A stretch of DNA of 64,000 bases from JAANXG01 sp034520625 (GCA_034520625.1 JAXHNI010000004.1:323367-387366); one strand, 5' to 3'. Shown: positions 33,964-43,025, counted from the stretch's first letter. Numbers and translations: made by a program. The notes: generated from the sequence alone by a model not told the origin.

Positions 33964-34815
33964 CTACCCTGTGCAGGCGGGGCCGGTGTGCGTTTCGGCG
34001 GCCGGGACGTCCTGGCGTGCCAGCCGGTCCAGGACCCGGGCCACCGCCGCGAATGCGAACGAGCCGGTCAGGTGGGTCGCGGAACCCAGGCCGCCGCAAT
34101 GCAGCGACCCCTCGATCGCCGCGGTGCGTACGGCGGCGACGCTGCCGTCGGCCTGGGGGAAGCGCGCCTGCTCGATGGAATACACGCACGGCACGCCCAT
34201 GGATCCGGATTTCCGGAATCCGTGGTGACGGCGGAGTTCGCGCCGGGTCCGGGCAAGCAGAGGATCGTGAACGGAGCGGCTCAGATCGGCCACGCGGATC
34301 TTCGAAGGGTCGCGCTGGCCGCCCGTGCCGCCGATGGTGATCATCGGGCAGCGGTGGCGCCGGCAGTGACTGATCAATGCCGCCTTGGACTGGAAGCGGT
34401 CCACGCAGTCGACGACGAAGTCCAGGACGCCGGTGTCGATGAGCTCCGTGACGTTGTCCGGCATGACGAATTCTTCGATGCAGCGCACCCGGCACGCAGC
34501 ATTGATGCCGGAGATCCGCTCCCGCATGGCCTGGACCTTGGCCTTCCCGAAATCTTGTTCCAGGGCATGAATCTGGCGGTTGGTATTGGACTCGCTGACG
34601 TGGTCCAGGTCCACCAGGACCAGCTCGCCGATCCCGCTGCGCGCCAGCGCTTCCGCCACCCAGGACCCCACGCCGCCGATGCCCACCACGCAGATCCGAG
34701 CTTCCTGAAACGCCCGCAGGGCGGGCTCGCCATACAGGCGGGCGATGCCGGCAAAGCGGCGTTCAGTGTCGGCCGGGACCTGGCAGGTGGTTTGAGCGGC
34801 GACTGGGGTGTTCAT
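33964..34815 (-). CDS. tcdA: tRNA threonylcarbamoyladenosine dehydratase TcdA (CsdL)
   Basis: A 283-residue E1-like adenylating enzyme that cyclises t6A37 of tRNAs to ct6A using ATP. The nucleotide-binding GIGGVGSWVAEALARSGIG (about 45-63), the DLDHVSESNTNRQIHAL segment, and CVDRFQSKAALI are conserved. GFRKSGSMGVP and the C-terminal GSFAFAAV helix agree with TcdA. It is upstream of the radical-SAM gene on the same strand. Confidence 0.93.
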   Translation of the reverse strand: MNTPVAAQTTCQVPADTERRFAGIARLYGEPALRAFQEARICVVGIGGVGSWVAEALARSGIGELVLVDLDHVSESNTNRQIHALEQDFGKAKVQAMRERISGINAACRVRCIEEFVMPDNVTELIDTGVLDFVVDCVDRFQSKAALISHCRRHRCPMITIGGTGGQRDPSKIRVADLSRSVHDPLLARTRRELRRHHGFRKSGSMGVPCVYSIEQARFPQADGSVAAVRTAAIEGSLHCGGLGSATHLTGSFAFAAVARVLDRLARQDVPAAETHTGPACTG

Positions 34816-34894
34816 GGCTTCGTGTTCAGCGGAAGAGTAGTGGGATGGAGTATACGACGGAATAACCGGCAGTTCGGGACCGCGATGGGGTATA

Positions 34895-35135
34895 ACCGAG
34901 GGGCAATGGCACTGACCCGGGGTGCGCTGAGAGGACGGCCGGGGCCTTCGGCCAGATCGCGAAGGTCGGGGACGGCCTGTCAGGGTCGCTGTGAATATTT
35001 CCCTATACGCTCTGGCTCAAACATCCCTGTTTTCGACAGCCCTGACAGGCCGCCCCCGACCTTCGCTCGCTGCCGCGTTGAGGTCTCGCCGCTGTTGGAT
35101 ACACTCGCTCCCGGTCAGTGCCATCGCCCCTCGGT
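34895..35135 (+). repeat. Nested-hairpin repeat, copy 3, with outer inverted arms
   Basis: The inner element runs 34959-35066: arms GCGAAGGTCGGGGACGGCCT... and its complement match at 26 of 28 positions, enclosing the core GCTGTGAATATTTCCCTATA. A second, outer pair, ACCGAGGGGCAATGGCACTG (from 34895) and its near complement ending at 35135, extends the palindrome to 241 bp. It occupies the gene-free stretch 34816-35166 between tcdA and tatD. Confidence 0.85.
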
Positions 35136-35166
35136 CCGCTCACGGCGGCTTCGGTACAATGCGGTC

Positions 35167-35982
35167 ATGTTTCTGGTCGACTCCCACTGCCACCTTGATT
35201 TCGAGGCGTTCGACGGCGATCGGGACGCGGTGCTCGAGCGCGCCGCGGCGGCCGGGGTCGGCGCCATGGTCGTGCCGGGAGTGAAGCGGCGCACCTGGGA
35301 GCGGTTGGTGGGGCTGTGCGACGGGCGCGCTGGTCTCTACTACGCGCTCGGGCTGCATCCGTTGTTCGTCGAGGAGCACGACACGGCGGACCTCGACGCG
35401 CTTTCGGACCGTACGGCGGCGCTGTCGCCGGTGGCGGTGGGGGAGATCGGGCTGGATTTCCATGCCCGGGACGCCGACCGGCGGACGCAGACCACGCTGT
35501 TCGAAGGCCAGCTCGACATCGCGCGGTCGCTGGCGCTGCCGGTGATTCTCCATGTACGGAAAGCCCATGACGAGGTGCTGGGCCTGCTCAGGCGCTACGG
35601 TATATCCGGCGGCATCGCTCATGCCTTCAACGGTTCCCGGCAGCAGGCGGGGAAGTACATTGAGATGGGGTTCAAGCTGGGCTTCGGCGGAATGTTGACC
35701 TTCGAGCGGTCCAGGAAGCTGCGGGAGCTGGCCCGTACCCTGCCGCTCGACGCGCTGGTGCTGGAAACAGACGCACCCGACATGACCGTGTCACAGCACC
35801 GCGGGGAGCGGAACAGCCCGGAGTACCTGCCCTGGGTGCTGGAAGCGTTGGCAAGTATACGCGGCGGGGACGGGGAGGAGATCGCAGCGGCGACGACCCG
35901 CAATGTTGCGGAGGTGTTCGGGATTTCGATCGCCGATCACGAAACCGTGCTTGGAAGGGACGCAGGGCATCAATGGCATTAA
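35167..35982 (+). CDS. tatD: TatD family hydrolase (DNase)
   Basis: A 271-residue TIM-barrel metal-dependent nuclease. Metal ligands are visible as DSHCHLDF (about 5-12), GEIGLDFH (Glu near 94), the His in VILHVRKAH, the His in GIAHAFNG, and Asp in VLETDAPDM. ATG 35167 is chosen over the longer frame because it gives the exact family N-terminus. The TAA stop (35980-35982) is contributed by the terminal repeat of the MITE-like element that follows. Confidence 0.92.
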   Translation: MFLVDSHCHLDFEAFDGDRDAVLERAAAAGVGAMVVPGVKRRTWERLVGLCDGRAGLYYALGLHPLFVEEHDTADLDALSDRTAALSPVAVGEIGLDFHARDADRRTQTTLFEGQLDIARSLALPVILHVRKAHDEVLGLLRRYGISGGIAHAFNGSRQQAGKYIEMGFKLGFGGMLTFERSRKLRELARTLPLDALVLETDAPDMTVSQHRGERNSPEYLPWVLEALASIRGGDGEEIAAATTRNVAEVFGISIADHETVLGRDAGHQWH

Positions 35983-36140
35983 GGGCACGTCTAAAAATGC
36001 ACCCTTGTAAATACACAATGGCCGCGATAGCTGCGTCAGCGCCGTGCTCGAATCCTCATTTACTACTTGTAAACTGTGGTTCTGCGCGCGGTGCTTCCTT
36101 GCTCTCACGAAAATATCGCAATTTTTTGAAGCGCCCTTAA
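35979..36140. mobile_element. MITE-like element, 162 bp
   Basis: Terminal inverted repeats of about 23 bp (left TTAAGGGCACGTCTAAAAAT..., right ending ATTTTTTGAAGCGCCCTTAA) enclose an imperfectly palindromic AT-richer interior with no coding capacity. A possible TTAA or TA target is part of the ends. It overlaps the tatD stop codon. Similar elements, from memory and unverified, are scattered in other gammaproteobacterial genomes. Confidence 0.7.
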
Positions 36141-36251
36141 GAGAGAATCCTGCGCCCGATTCCTTGCGAGCCCAGGGTACTCCGCCACAGAAATTTCACC
36201 AGTCACCGGCGCCCGGGTATGGGTCTGGTTTGAAGGCCCAGCCCGCCGTTC

Positions 36252-36362
36252 GGGTCGATGCCGGGGGCCCTCCCCCAGGGCCGCTGTAAATACATCCGTG
36301 TACGCTCTCGCTCAAACATCCTTTTTTCGAGAGCCCTGGGGGAGGGCCCCCGGTATCGACCC
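36252..36362 (+). repeat. Nested-hairpin repeat, copy 4
   Basis: Arms 36252-36281 and 36333-36362 pair at 29 of 30 positions, the exception being a G-T wobble. They enclose the core GCTGTAAATACATCCGTGTA and the CTCTCG/CGAGAG inner stem. Together with the MITE it makes up most of the gene-free stretch 35983-36470. Confidence 0.88.
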
Positions 36363-36470
36363 TACCGTTGGTGCCGCTTGTCGATACCGGCTGCGCTCTG
36401 CCGTAGTATCGCGGCTCTTGGCGGCTCGGAAACTGGCTGAGAACGACAATACCCGCGGCAGAGTACACAG

Positions 36471-37250
36471 ATGAATCTGATCGACATCCACAACGCCACC
36501 GTATACCGCGGTGATACCCGGGTGTTCCACGGTTTCTCGCTGCGCATCGAAGAGGGGGAGAACACCGCCATCATCGGTCCGAACGGGGCGGGCAAGACGA
36601 CGCTGCTGAAGCTGTTGAACCGGGAACTGTATCCGGTTCATGGTTCGGAATCCCATGTACGGATCCTGGGGCGCGAGCGCTGGAACGTCTGGGAGCTTCG
36701 TAAAAGCCTGGGCGTAGTCTCCCACGATCTGCAGACTCACTACCTCGGGTATGTGCGGGGCATCGATGTCGTGTTGTCCGGCTATTACGCGTCCGTGGGG
36801 GTGTACGACTATCAGAGCTTCGACGAGGCCCAGATCGAAAACGCCCGCCGGATCGTCCAGTGGCTCGGGGTGGAGGACATCAGCGAACGGGTATTCGCCA
36901 CCATGTCCACGGGGCAGCAGCGCCGGTTCCTGCTGGGACGGGCGCTTATCCACCGGCCCCGGCACCTGGTGCTGGACGAGCCCACCAGTGGCCTGGACCT
37001 CAAGGCGACCTTTCAGTATTTGGAAGTGATCCGGCGCCTGATGCAGGAGGGGCGCACTTTGCTGCTGGTTACGCATCACATTCACGAGATTCCGCCGGAG
37101 ATCGACCGGGTGATCCTGATGTCGAACGGGCGCATCGTCGGCGACGGGGCCAAGGACGAGATGCTCAGCGACCACAGGCTGAGTCGCCTGTTCGACGTCC
37201 CGATTCACGTGGTCGGCGCCAACGGCTACTATCAGACACTACCGGGGTGA
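36471..37250 (+). CDS. Orphan ABC transporter ATP-binding protein
   Basis: A 259-residue single ABC ATPase: Walker A GPNGAGKTTLL (about 37-47), Q-loop VSHDLQ, Walker B HLVLDEPTSGLD and switch His in LLLVTHHIHE. The signature is non-canonical, MSTGQQRRFLLGRAL in place of LSGGQ. No permease or binding protein adjoins it. It resembles ModF/YlmA-like stand-alone ATPases. The role is unknown, perhaps regulatory or paired with a distant permease. Confidence 0.88.
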   Translation: MNLIDIHNATVYRGDTRVFHGFSLRIEEGENTAIIGPNGAGKTTLLKLLNRELYPVHGSESHVRILGRERWNVWELRKSLGVVSHDLQTHYLGYVRGIDVVLSGYYASVGVYDYQSFDEAQIENARRIVQWLGVEDISERVFATMSTGQQRRFLLGRALIHRPRHLVLDEPTSGLDLKATFQYLEVIRRLMQEGRTLLLVTHHIHEIPPEIDRVILMSNGRIVGDGAKDEMLSDHRLSRLFDVPIHVVGANGYYQTLPG

Positions 37251-37329
37251 TGGCGGGTTCGGGCCGCGGTTCCCGGCCGACTTCGTCCGGTGTTCCCGGC
37301 AAACAGTTTCCGCAATCACCAGGAGACCA

Positions 37330-39060
37330 ATGATCAGGCGCTTTTTTTCCGTTCTTCTGTTCGCCATACCCCTGACCGCCGTGGCTGACGACCCCCGGGC
37401 GGCGCCGGAGCCGGCAACCGGGGTCGAATCCAGGGAAGCCGCGACGGCCCGTGAGTTCATGGTAGTTGCGGCCCATCCGCGCGCCGCCGGGGCCGGCCGG
37501 GACGTGCTGGCACGCGGCGGCAATGCCATCGATGCCATGGTGGCGGTCCAGTTCATGCTGAACCTGGTCGAGCCCCAGTCCTCGGGCATCGGAGGCGGGG
37601 CGTTCCTGCTGTACTGGGATGCCGGGGAGCAGCGCCTGTATACCTTCGACGGCCGTGAAACCGCGCCGCGGGCCGCGGGACCGGATTACTTCCTCGATAC
37701 GGACGGCGAGCCGCTGCCGTTCTGGGACGCGGTGGTGGGCGGCCGCTCGGTGGGGGTCCCCGGCACCCTCAAGCTGCTGGAGACGGTACATCGCCGGTTC
37801 GGCCGCGAGCCCTGGGCGGAGTTGGTGGAGCCGGCGCGGGATCTGGCCCGGCGCGGATTCGAAATCTCACCGCGGCTCGCTCAGTCCATCGCCGCGGCCC
37901 AGGAGTATGAGCTGGACCGGTTCGGCGCGACCCGGGCGTATTTCTTTGCGCCGGACGGCAGTCCCAGGCGGGCGGGGACGCTGCTGAAGAATCCCGCCTT
38001 CGCCGTTACTCTGACGCAGATCGCCCGCCATGGCAGTCGGCCGTTCTATGAGGGTGGACTGGCCCGGCAAATCGTGGCAACCGTTCGGGAAGCGGCCAAT
38101 CCGGGCTTGATGACACTGCGGGACCTCGAGTCTTATCGCGTGGTGGAACGGGACCCGGTTTGCGTGCCCTACCGCGGTCTCGAGGTCTGCGGCATGGGCC
38201 CGCCTACCTCCGGCGGCGCCACGGTGGGCCAGATCCTGGGCCTGCTGTCGCATTTCGACGTGGGGTCGCGGCCGAATCCGGAGGGAATCCACCTGTACCT
38301 GGAGAGCGCCAGGCTGGCGCATGCCGATAGGGCCCGGTACATGGCGGACAGCGACTTTGTGCCCGTACCGCTCCCCGGGCTGCTCGATCCCGACTACCTG
38401 AAGCGGCGTGCCGCGCTCATCAACGCCGACCGGGCAATGGGGAAAGCTCCGGCCGGCACACCGCCGGGGCCACTCACCACCCGGTGGGCCGACCCGAAGG
38501 GACCGGAGCGTTCGGGGACCAGTCATTTCGTCATCCGGGACCGCGAGGGCAACGCGGTTTCCATGACCGGATCCATAGAAACGGGGTTCGGCAGCCGCCT
38601 CATGGTCGGCGGCTTCCTGCTCAACAACGAGCTGACGGATTTCTCCTTCAGCCCGCGGATCGATGACAGGCCCGTGGCCAACCGGGTCCAGGGCGGCAAG
38701 CGCCCCCGGAGCTCGATGGCGCCGACAATCGTGCTCGCAGACCGTCAACCTTACCTTCTGATCGGCTCTCCCGGCGGCAGCCGGATCATCAACTACGTCG
38801 CCCGCTCCCTGGTTGCGATACTGGACTGGGGGCTGGAACCCCAGCAGGCGGTGGGCCTTGGACATACCGTGAATCGCAACGGTGCCACGGAACTGGAGAA
38901 GGGTACTGCCGTTGAGGCGTGGCGTGAGCCGCTGCAGTCGATGGGCCACGATGTAACCATGTCCGTTCACAACAGCGGCCTGCATGCAATTCTGGTCAGG
39001 GACGGCAGGCTGGTCGGTGCGGCGGACCCGCGAAGGGAAGGCGTCGCGCTGGGGCGCTGA
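37330..39060 (+). CDS. ggt: Gamma-glutamyltransferase
   Basis: A 576-residue N-terminal-nucleophile hydrolase. It has a signal peptide (IRRFFSVLLFAIPLTAVADD), so it is exported to the periplasm, and is expected to self-cleave before Thr397 (GTSHFVIRDREG). Large-subunit features ARGGNAIDAMVA and SGIGGGAFLLYWD, and small-subunit FLLNNELTDFSF, GKRPRSSMAPTIV and GSPGGSRI, are intact. It hydrolyses glutathione and gamma-glutamyl compounds. It starts 79 bp after the ABC ATPase stop on the same strand. Confidence 0.93.
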   Translation: MIRRFFSVLLFAIPLTAVADDPRAAPEPATGVESREAATAREFMVVAAHPRAAGAGRDVLARGGNAIDAMVAVQFMLNLVEPQSSGIGGGAFLLYWDAGEQRLYTFDGRETAPRAAGPDYFLDTDGEPLPFWDAVVGGRSVGVPGTLKLLETVHRRFGREPWAELVEPARDLARRGFEISPRLAQSIAAAQEYELDRFGATRAYFFAPDGSPRRAGTLLKNPAFAVTLTQIARHGSRPFYEGGLARQIVATVREAANPGLMTLRDLESYRVVERDPVCVPYRGLEVCGMGPPTSGGATVGQILGLLSHFDVGSRPNPEGIHLYLESARLAHADRARYMADSDFVPVPLPGLLDPDYLKRRAALINADRAMGKAPAGTPPGPLTTRWADPKGPERSGTSHFVIRDREGNAVSMTGSIETGFGSRLMVGGFLLNNELTDFSFSPRIDDRPVANRVQGGKRPRSSMAPTIVLADRQPYLLIGSPGGSRIINYVARSLVAILDWGLEPQQAVGLGHTVNRNGATELEKGTAVEAWREPLQSMGHDVTMSVHNSGLHAILVRDGRLVGAADPRREGVALGR

Positions 39061-39266
39061 GCGACTGCCCCGCCGGAACCGCACCGGGCCGCGGCCATGC
39101 ACCGGATTCGTGCCGACCATGGCAATTGCGGTGCAACCGCTTTATAGTAAACTAGCAGAATAAATATTCGATGGGTCGGGGGTGCAGTTTCGTGCCCATC
39201 GGCCCCCGACGGCGCGCCTCGTTATGCGGGGCGAACCTCACACCACCGGGAGTAGTCATTAGTACG

Positions 39267-41222
39267 ATGACCGAGCAAGCTTTGGATACGTTTCCAAAAC
39301 TGCTGCAGCGCAACGCCGAGCGATTCGCGGATCGCCCCGCCATTCGCGAAAAGGATCTCGGAATCTGGCAGACCTGGACCTGGGAGCAGATGCTTCACGA
39401 GGTCCGCCTGCTTGCCTGCGGGCTGGCTGCGCGCGGATTCAAGCGCGGCGATACGCTTGCCATCATCGGCGACAATCGCCCGCGCCTGTACTGGGGCATG
39501 GCTGCGGCCCAGTGCCTCGGCGGCGTGCCGGTCCCCGCGTATCAGGACGCGGCCGCCGAGGAGTTCCAGTTCCTGCTGGAGCATGCTTCGGCCAAGTTCG
39601 TGCTGGCCGAGGACCAGGAACAGGTCGACAAGGTGCTGGAAGTGCAGGAGCGCTGTCCGGTGCTCGAGGAAATCATCTACGACGAGCGCCGGGGCCTGCG
39701 GAATTACGACCATACCCATATGCACGACTTCGAGGCGATCCAGGCCCAGGGCCGGGAGTTCCTGGAGAAGAACCCGGGTTTCTTCGACGAGCAGGTCGCC
39801 ATGGGAAAGGGTTCCGATACGTCAATCATCCTGTACACCTCCGGGACCACGGGCCGGCCCAAGGGCGTGGTGCTGAGTTATGACAACATGGTGATCACGG
39901 CCCGCCACGGCGTCGAGTTCGACAGCCTGACGGAGAATGAGGAGGTGCTCGCCTACCTGCCGATGGCCTGGGTGGGCGACCACTTGTTCTCCTATGCCCA
40001 GGCGTACGTGGCGGGCTTCTGCGTCAGCTGCCCCGAAAGCCCGGCAACGGTCATGGACGATTTGCGCGAAATCGGCCCTACCTTCTTTTTTGCCCCGCCC
40101 AGAATTTTCGAGAACCTGCTGACCCAGGTTCATATCCGGATGGACGATACGGCGCGCATCAAGCAGGCCGCTTTTCACTATTTCATGGGTGTGGCGCGGA
40201 AGGTCGGTCCCGCCATCCTGCGGGGGGCGAGCGTCGGGCTGCTCGATCGCATCAAGTACGCCGTCGGCTATATCCTCGTGTACGGTCCGCTCAAGGACAC
40301 CATGGGGATGGGCCGCGTGCGCCTTGCCTATACCGCGGGGGAGGCCATCGGTCCCGACATTTTCGATTTCTACCGGTCCTTGGGCATCAACATCAAACAG
40401 CTCTACGGCCAGACCGAGGCCGCGGTCAATATCACCCTGCAGCCGGACGGCGAGGTTTATCCGGACACGGTGGGCCGGCCTGCCCCGGAAGTGGAGATAC
40501 GCATCACGGACGAAGGCGAAGTGCTGTATCGAAGCCCGGGCGTGTTCCAGTGCTACCACAAGAACGAAGAGGCGACACGGGAGGTCAAGACCGAGGACGG
40601 TTGGGTGCGCACCGGCGACGCGGGTTACTTCGATGCCAACGGCCATTTGAAGATCATCGACCGGGTCAAGGACGTCGGACGACTGAACGACGGCTCCATG
40701 TTCGCGCCTAAGTACATCGAGAACAAGCTCAAGTTCTTCCCCCATGTCCGGGAAGCGGTGGCTTTCGGCCACGAGCGCGACTACTGCACCGTGATGATCA
40801 ACATCGATCTCGAAGCCGTGGGCAACTGGGCGGAACGGCGCAATATTCCCTACTCCAGCTACCAGGAGCTTGCCGCGCGCCCGGAAGTCAATGACCTGGT
40901 GGAGGAAAGCGTCGCCCGGGTAAACGCGGACCTGGTCGAGGATGAGAAGCTGGCGCCCTCCCGGATCCAGCGCTTCCTGATCCTGCACAAGGAGCTCGAT
41001 GCCGACGACGGCGAGCTCACACGGACACGCAAGGTGCGGCGCGGCTTCATTGCCGACAAGTACAAGGAAATCGTCGATGCCCTGTACGGCGGCCGGTCTT
41101 CCTGCCACGTCGAGACCCAGGTGACCTACGAAGACGGTCGCACCGGAACGCTCGCCGGCGACCTGGAGATCAGGGACCTGTCTCCGGCGTCGGAAAAAGA
41201 ATCCTTCAGGAAGGCCAGCTGA
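39267..41222 (+). CDS. Long-chain acyl-CoA synthetase (AMP-dependent)
   Basis: A 651-residue FadD15/LACS-type ligase: P-loop YTSGTTGRPKG (about 190-200), QLYGQTEAAVNITL, WVRTGDAGYFDANGHLKIIDRVKD, and a C-terminal LTRTRKVRRGFI lysine region. ATG 39267 gives the family N-terminus; the frame extends upstream without support. Its TGA overlaps the livG ATG by 1 nt, so it begins a seven-gene transporter-ligase cluster. The imported substrate is probably a carboxylic acid activated to CoA by this enzyme; chain length is unknown. Confidence 0.92.
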   Translation: MTEQALDTFPKLLQRNAERFADRPAIREKDLGIWQTWTWEQMLHEVRLLACGLAARGFKRGDTLAIIGDNRPRLYWGMAAAQCLGGVPVPAYQDAAAEEFQFLLEHASAKFVLAEDQEQVDKVLEVQERCPVLEEIIYDERRGLRNYDHTHMHDFEAIQAQGREFLEKNPGFFDEQVAMGKGSDTSIILYTSGTTGRPKGVVLSYDNMVITARHGVEFDSLTENEEVLAYLPMAWVGDHLFSYAQAYVAGFCVSCPESPATVMDDLREIGPTFFFAPPRIFENLLTQVHIRMDDTARIKQAAFHYFMGVARKVGPAILRGASVGLLDRIKYAVGYILVYGPLKDTMGMGRVRLAYTAGEAIGPDIFDFYRSLGINIKQLYGQTEAAVNITLQPDGEVYPDTVGRPAPEVEIRITDEGEVLYRSPGVFQCYHKNEEATREVKTEDGWVRTGDAGYFDANGHLKIIDRVKDVGRLNDGSMFAPKYIENKLKFFPHVREAVAFGHERDYCTVMINIDLEAVGNWAERRNIPYSSYQELAARPEVNDLVEESVARVNADLVEDEKLAPSRIQRFLILHKELDADDGELTRTRKVRRGFIADKYKEIVDALYGGRSSCHVETQVTYEDGRTGTLAGDLEIRDLSPASEKESFRKAS

Positions 41223-42013
41223 TGTCAGCCCAGAACAACTGCGGCGACGTGTTGCTGGCGGTGGACAACATCAATATGGCTTTCGGCGGCGTAAAGGCGC
41301 TCGAGGGCGTCAGTTTCGATATTCGTGAAGGGGAGATACGGGCCATCATCGGGCCCAACGGCGCCGGGAAGAGCTCGATGCTCAATGTCATCAACGGTTT
41401 CTATCATCCGCAGGAAGGGACCATCACCTACAAGGGGGAAACCCGCCACAGGATGAAGCCGCACCTGGTGGCGGCCTCCGGAGTGGCAAGGACGTTTCAG
41501 AATATCGCCCTGTTCAAGGGCATGTCCACGCTGGACAACATCATGACCGGCCGCAACACGAAGATGGGCTGCAATGTTCTCTGGCAGGCCCTGCATTTCG
41601 GCCCGGCCCGCAACGAGGAGATCCGGCACCGGGAGTACGTCGAGTACATCATCGATTTCCTGGAAATCCAGTCCATCCGCAATACCCAGGTGGGACGGCT
41701 GCCCTACGGCATGCAGAAGCGCGTGGAGCTCGGCCGGGCGCTGGCGGCCGAGCCGGACCTGCTGCTGCTCGACGAGCCCATGGCGGGGATGAACGTGGAG
41801 GAGAAAGAAGATATGTGCCGGTTTGCCCTGGACGTTAACGAGGAATTCGGGACTACCATCGCTCTGATCGAGCACGACATGGGCGTGGTGATGGATATTT
41901 CCAACCGCGTGGTGGTGCTCGACTATGGCAAGAAGATCGCGGACGGCACGCCGGACGAAGTGCGAAGCAACCAGGATGTCATCGATGCGTATCTTGGAGT
42001 GTCCCATGACTGA
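41222..42013 (+). CDS. livG: Branched-chain amino acid-type ABC transporter ATP-binding protein LivG
   Basis: A 263-residue ATPase of the HAAT family: Walker A GPNGAGKSSML (about 43-53), TFQNIALFKGMSTLDNIMTGR typical of LivG, and Walker B LLLLDEPMAGMN. The signature region RLPYGMQKRVELGRALA has LPYGMQ in place of LSGGQ, as is common in LivG. It overlaps the preceding synthetase stop by 1 nt and is followed after 33 nt by livH. Confidence 0.92.
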   Translation: MSAQNNCGDVLLAVDNINMAFGGVKALEGVSFDIREGEIRAIIGPNGAGKSSMLNVINGFYHPQEGTITYKGETRHRMKPHLVAASGVARTFQNIALFKGMSTLDNIMTGRNTKMGCNVLWQALHFGPARNEEIRHREYVEYIIDFLEIQSIRNTQVGRLPYGMQKRVELGRALAAEPDLLLLDEPMAGMNVEEKEDMCRFALDVNEEFGTTIALIEHDMGVVMDISNRVVVLDYGKKIADGTPDEVRSNQDVIDAYLGVSHD

Positions 42014-42046
42014 TTGTTCCGCGGCTGCACGCAAGGTTTTCCTGAC

Positions 42047-42979
42047 ATGAGCATCGAGACGATATTCTTTTTCGAGACGGTCGTCAGCGGCCTGATGACC
42101 GGGGTGATGTATGCGCTGGTGGCCCTGGGTTTCGTGCTGATATTCAAGGCCTCGGGGCTGGTGAATTTCGCCCAGGGGGTAATGGCGCTTTTCGCCGCCC
42201 TGGCGCTGTACGATTTCATTTCCCCGGACGGCTGGGTCTACGCGTTGTTCGGGTTCACCTTTCCCGTCTGGGCCGGAATCATTCTCACCATCGGGGTGAT
42301 GATAATACTGGCCTGGCTGATCGAACGCTTGATGCTCCAGCACCTCGTGAAACAGGAACCCATTATCCTGTTCATGGCCAGCATCGGCCTGGCCTTCGTC
42401 CTGGAAGGCGTCGGCGACATTCTGTTCGGTTCCGATGTGAAGCCGCTGGACATCGGCATTCCACAGGGCGCCTGGGACTGGGCATTCGATCACGGATTCT
42501 ATGTCGAGAAGCTGGACCTGTACGCTGCCGCCGTCGCGGCGGTCCTCGTGACGGTGCTGGCGGTCTTTTTCCACAGCACCCGCATCGGCCGGGCGCTCCG
42601 GGCCGTGGCTGACGACCACCAGGCGGCACTCAGTGTCGGCATCAATCTGCGGACCATCTGGGTCATTGTCTGGTCGGTCGCCGGCGTCGTCGCCCTGGTG
42701 GCCGGCATCATGTGGGGCAGCAAGTCCGGTGTCCAGTTCTCGTTGTCACTGATCGCGCTGAAGGCGCTGCCGGTGCTGATACTCGGAGGCTTCACCTCGG
42801 TCCCGGGCGCGATTATCGGCGGACTGATCATCGGCGTCGGCGAGACCCTGGCCGCGGTCTACGTGGGCCCCTACGTCGGCGGCGCCATCGAGAACTGGTT
42901 TGCCTACATGCTCGCGCTGGTATTCCTGTTCTTCAGGCCCCAGGGGCTGTTCGGCGAGCGCATCATAGAACGCGTGTGA
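42047..42979 (+). CDS. livH: Branched-chain amino acid-type ABC transporter permease LivH
   Basis: A 310-residue inner-membrane permease with about eight spans. LivH hallmarks are GLMTGVMYALVALGFVLIFKASGLVNFAQG near the start and ALKALPVLILGGFTSVPGAIIGGLIIGVGE near 245-275. ATG 42047 begins MSIETIFFFETVV. Partner of LivM in the membrane channel. Confidence 0.93.
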   Translation: MSIETIFFFETVVSGLMTGVMYALVALGFVLIFKASGLVNFAQGVMALFAALALYDFISPDGWVYALFGFTFPVWAGIILTIGVMIILAWLIERLMLQHLVKQEPIILFMASIGLAFVLEGVGDILFGSDVKPLDIGIPQGAWDWAFDHGFYVEKLDLYAAAVAAVLVTVLAVFFHSTRIGRALRAVADDHQAALSVGINLRTIWVIVWSVAGVVALVAGIMWGSKSGVQFSLSLIALKALPVLILGGFTSVPGAIIGGLIIGVGETLAAVYVGPYVGGAIENWFAYMLALVFLFFRPQGLFGERIIERV

Positions 42980-43025
42980 CCATTGCAACTGAATCGGCCC
43001 AGGTCGTGACCACCAACTAAGCCAA

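Noticed and set aside
29646..36362. Nested-hairpin repeats as integron attC sites or rho-independent terminators
   Set aside because: No integrase or cassette array is present, the R/L-box consensus is not seen, and no T-run follows the stems.
29646..36362. Nested-hairpin repeats as a CRISPR array
   Set aside because: Copies are 1-4 kb apart with genes between them, and no cas genes are present.
41225..42619. Long - strand open frame opposite livG/livH
   Set aside because: His/Gln-rich translation typical of an antisense shadow; both + strand genes have full family motifs.
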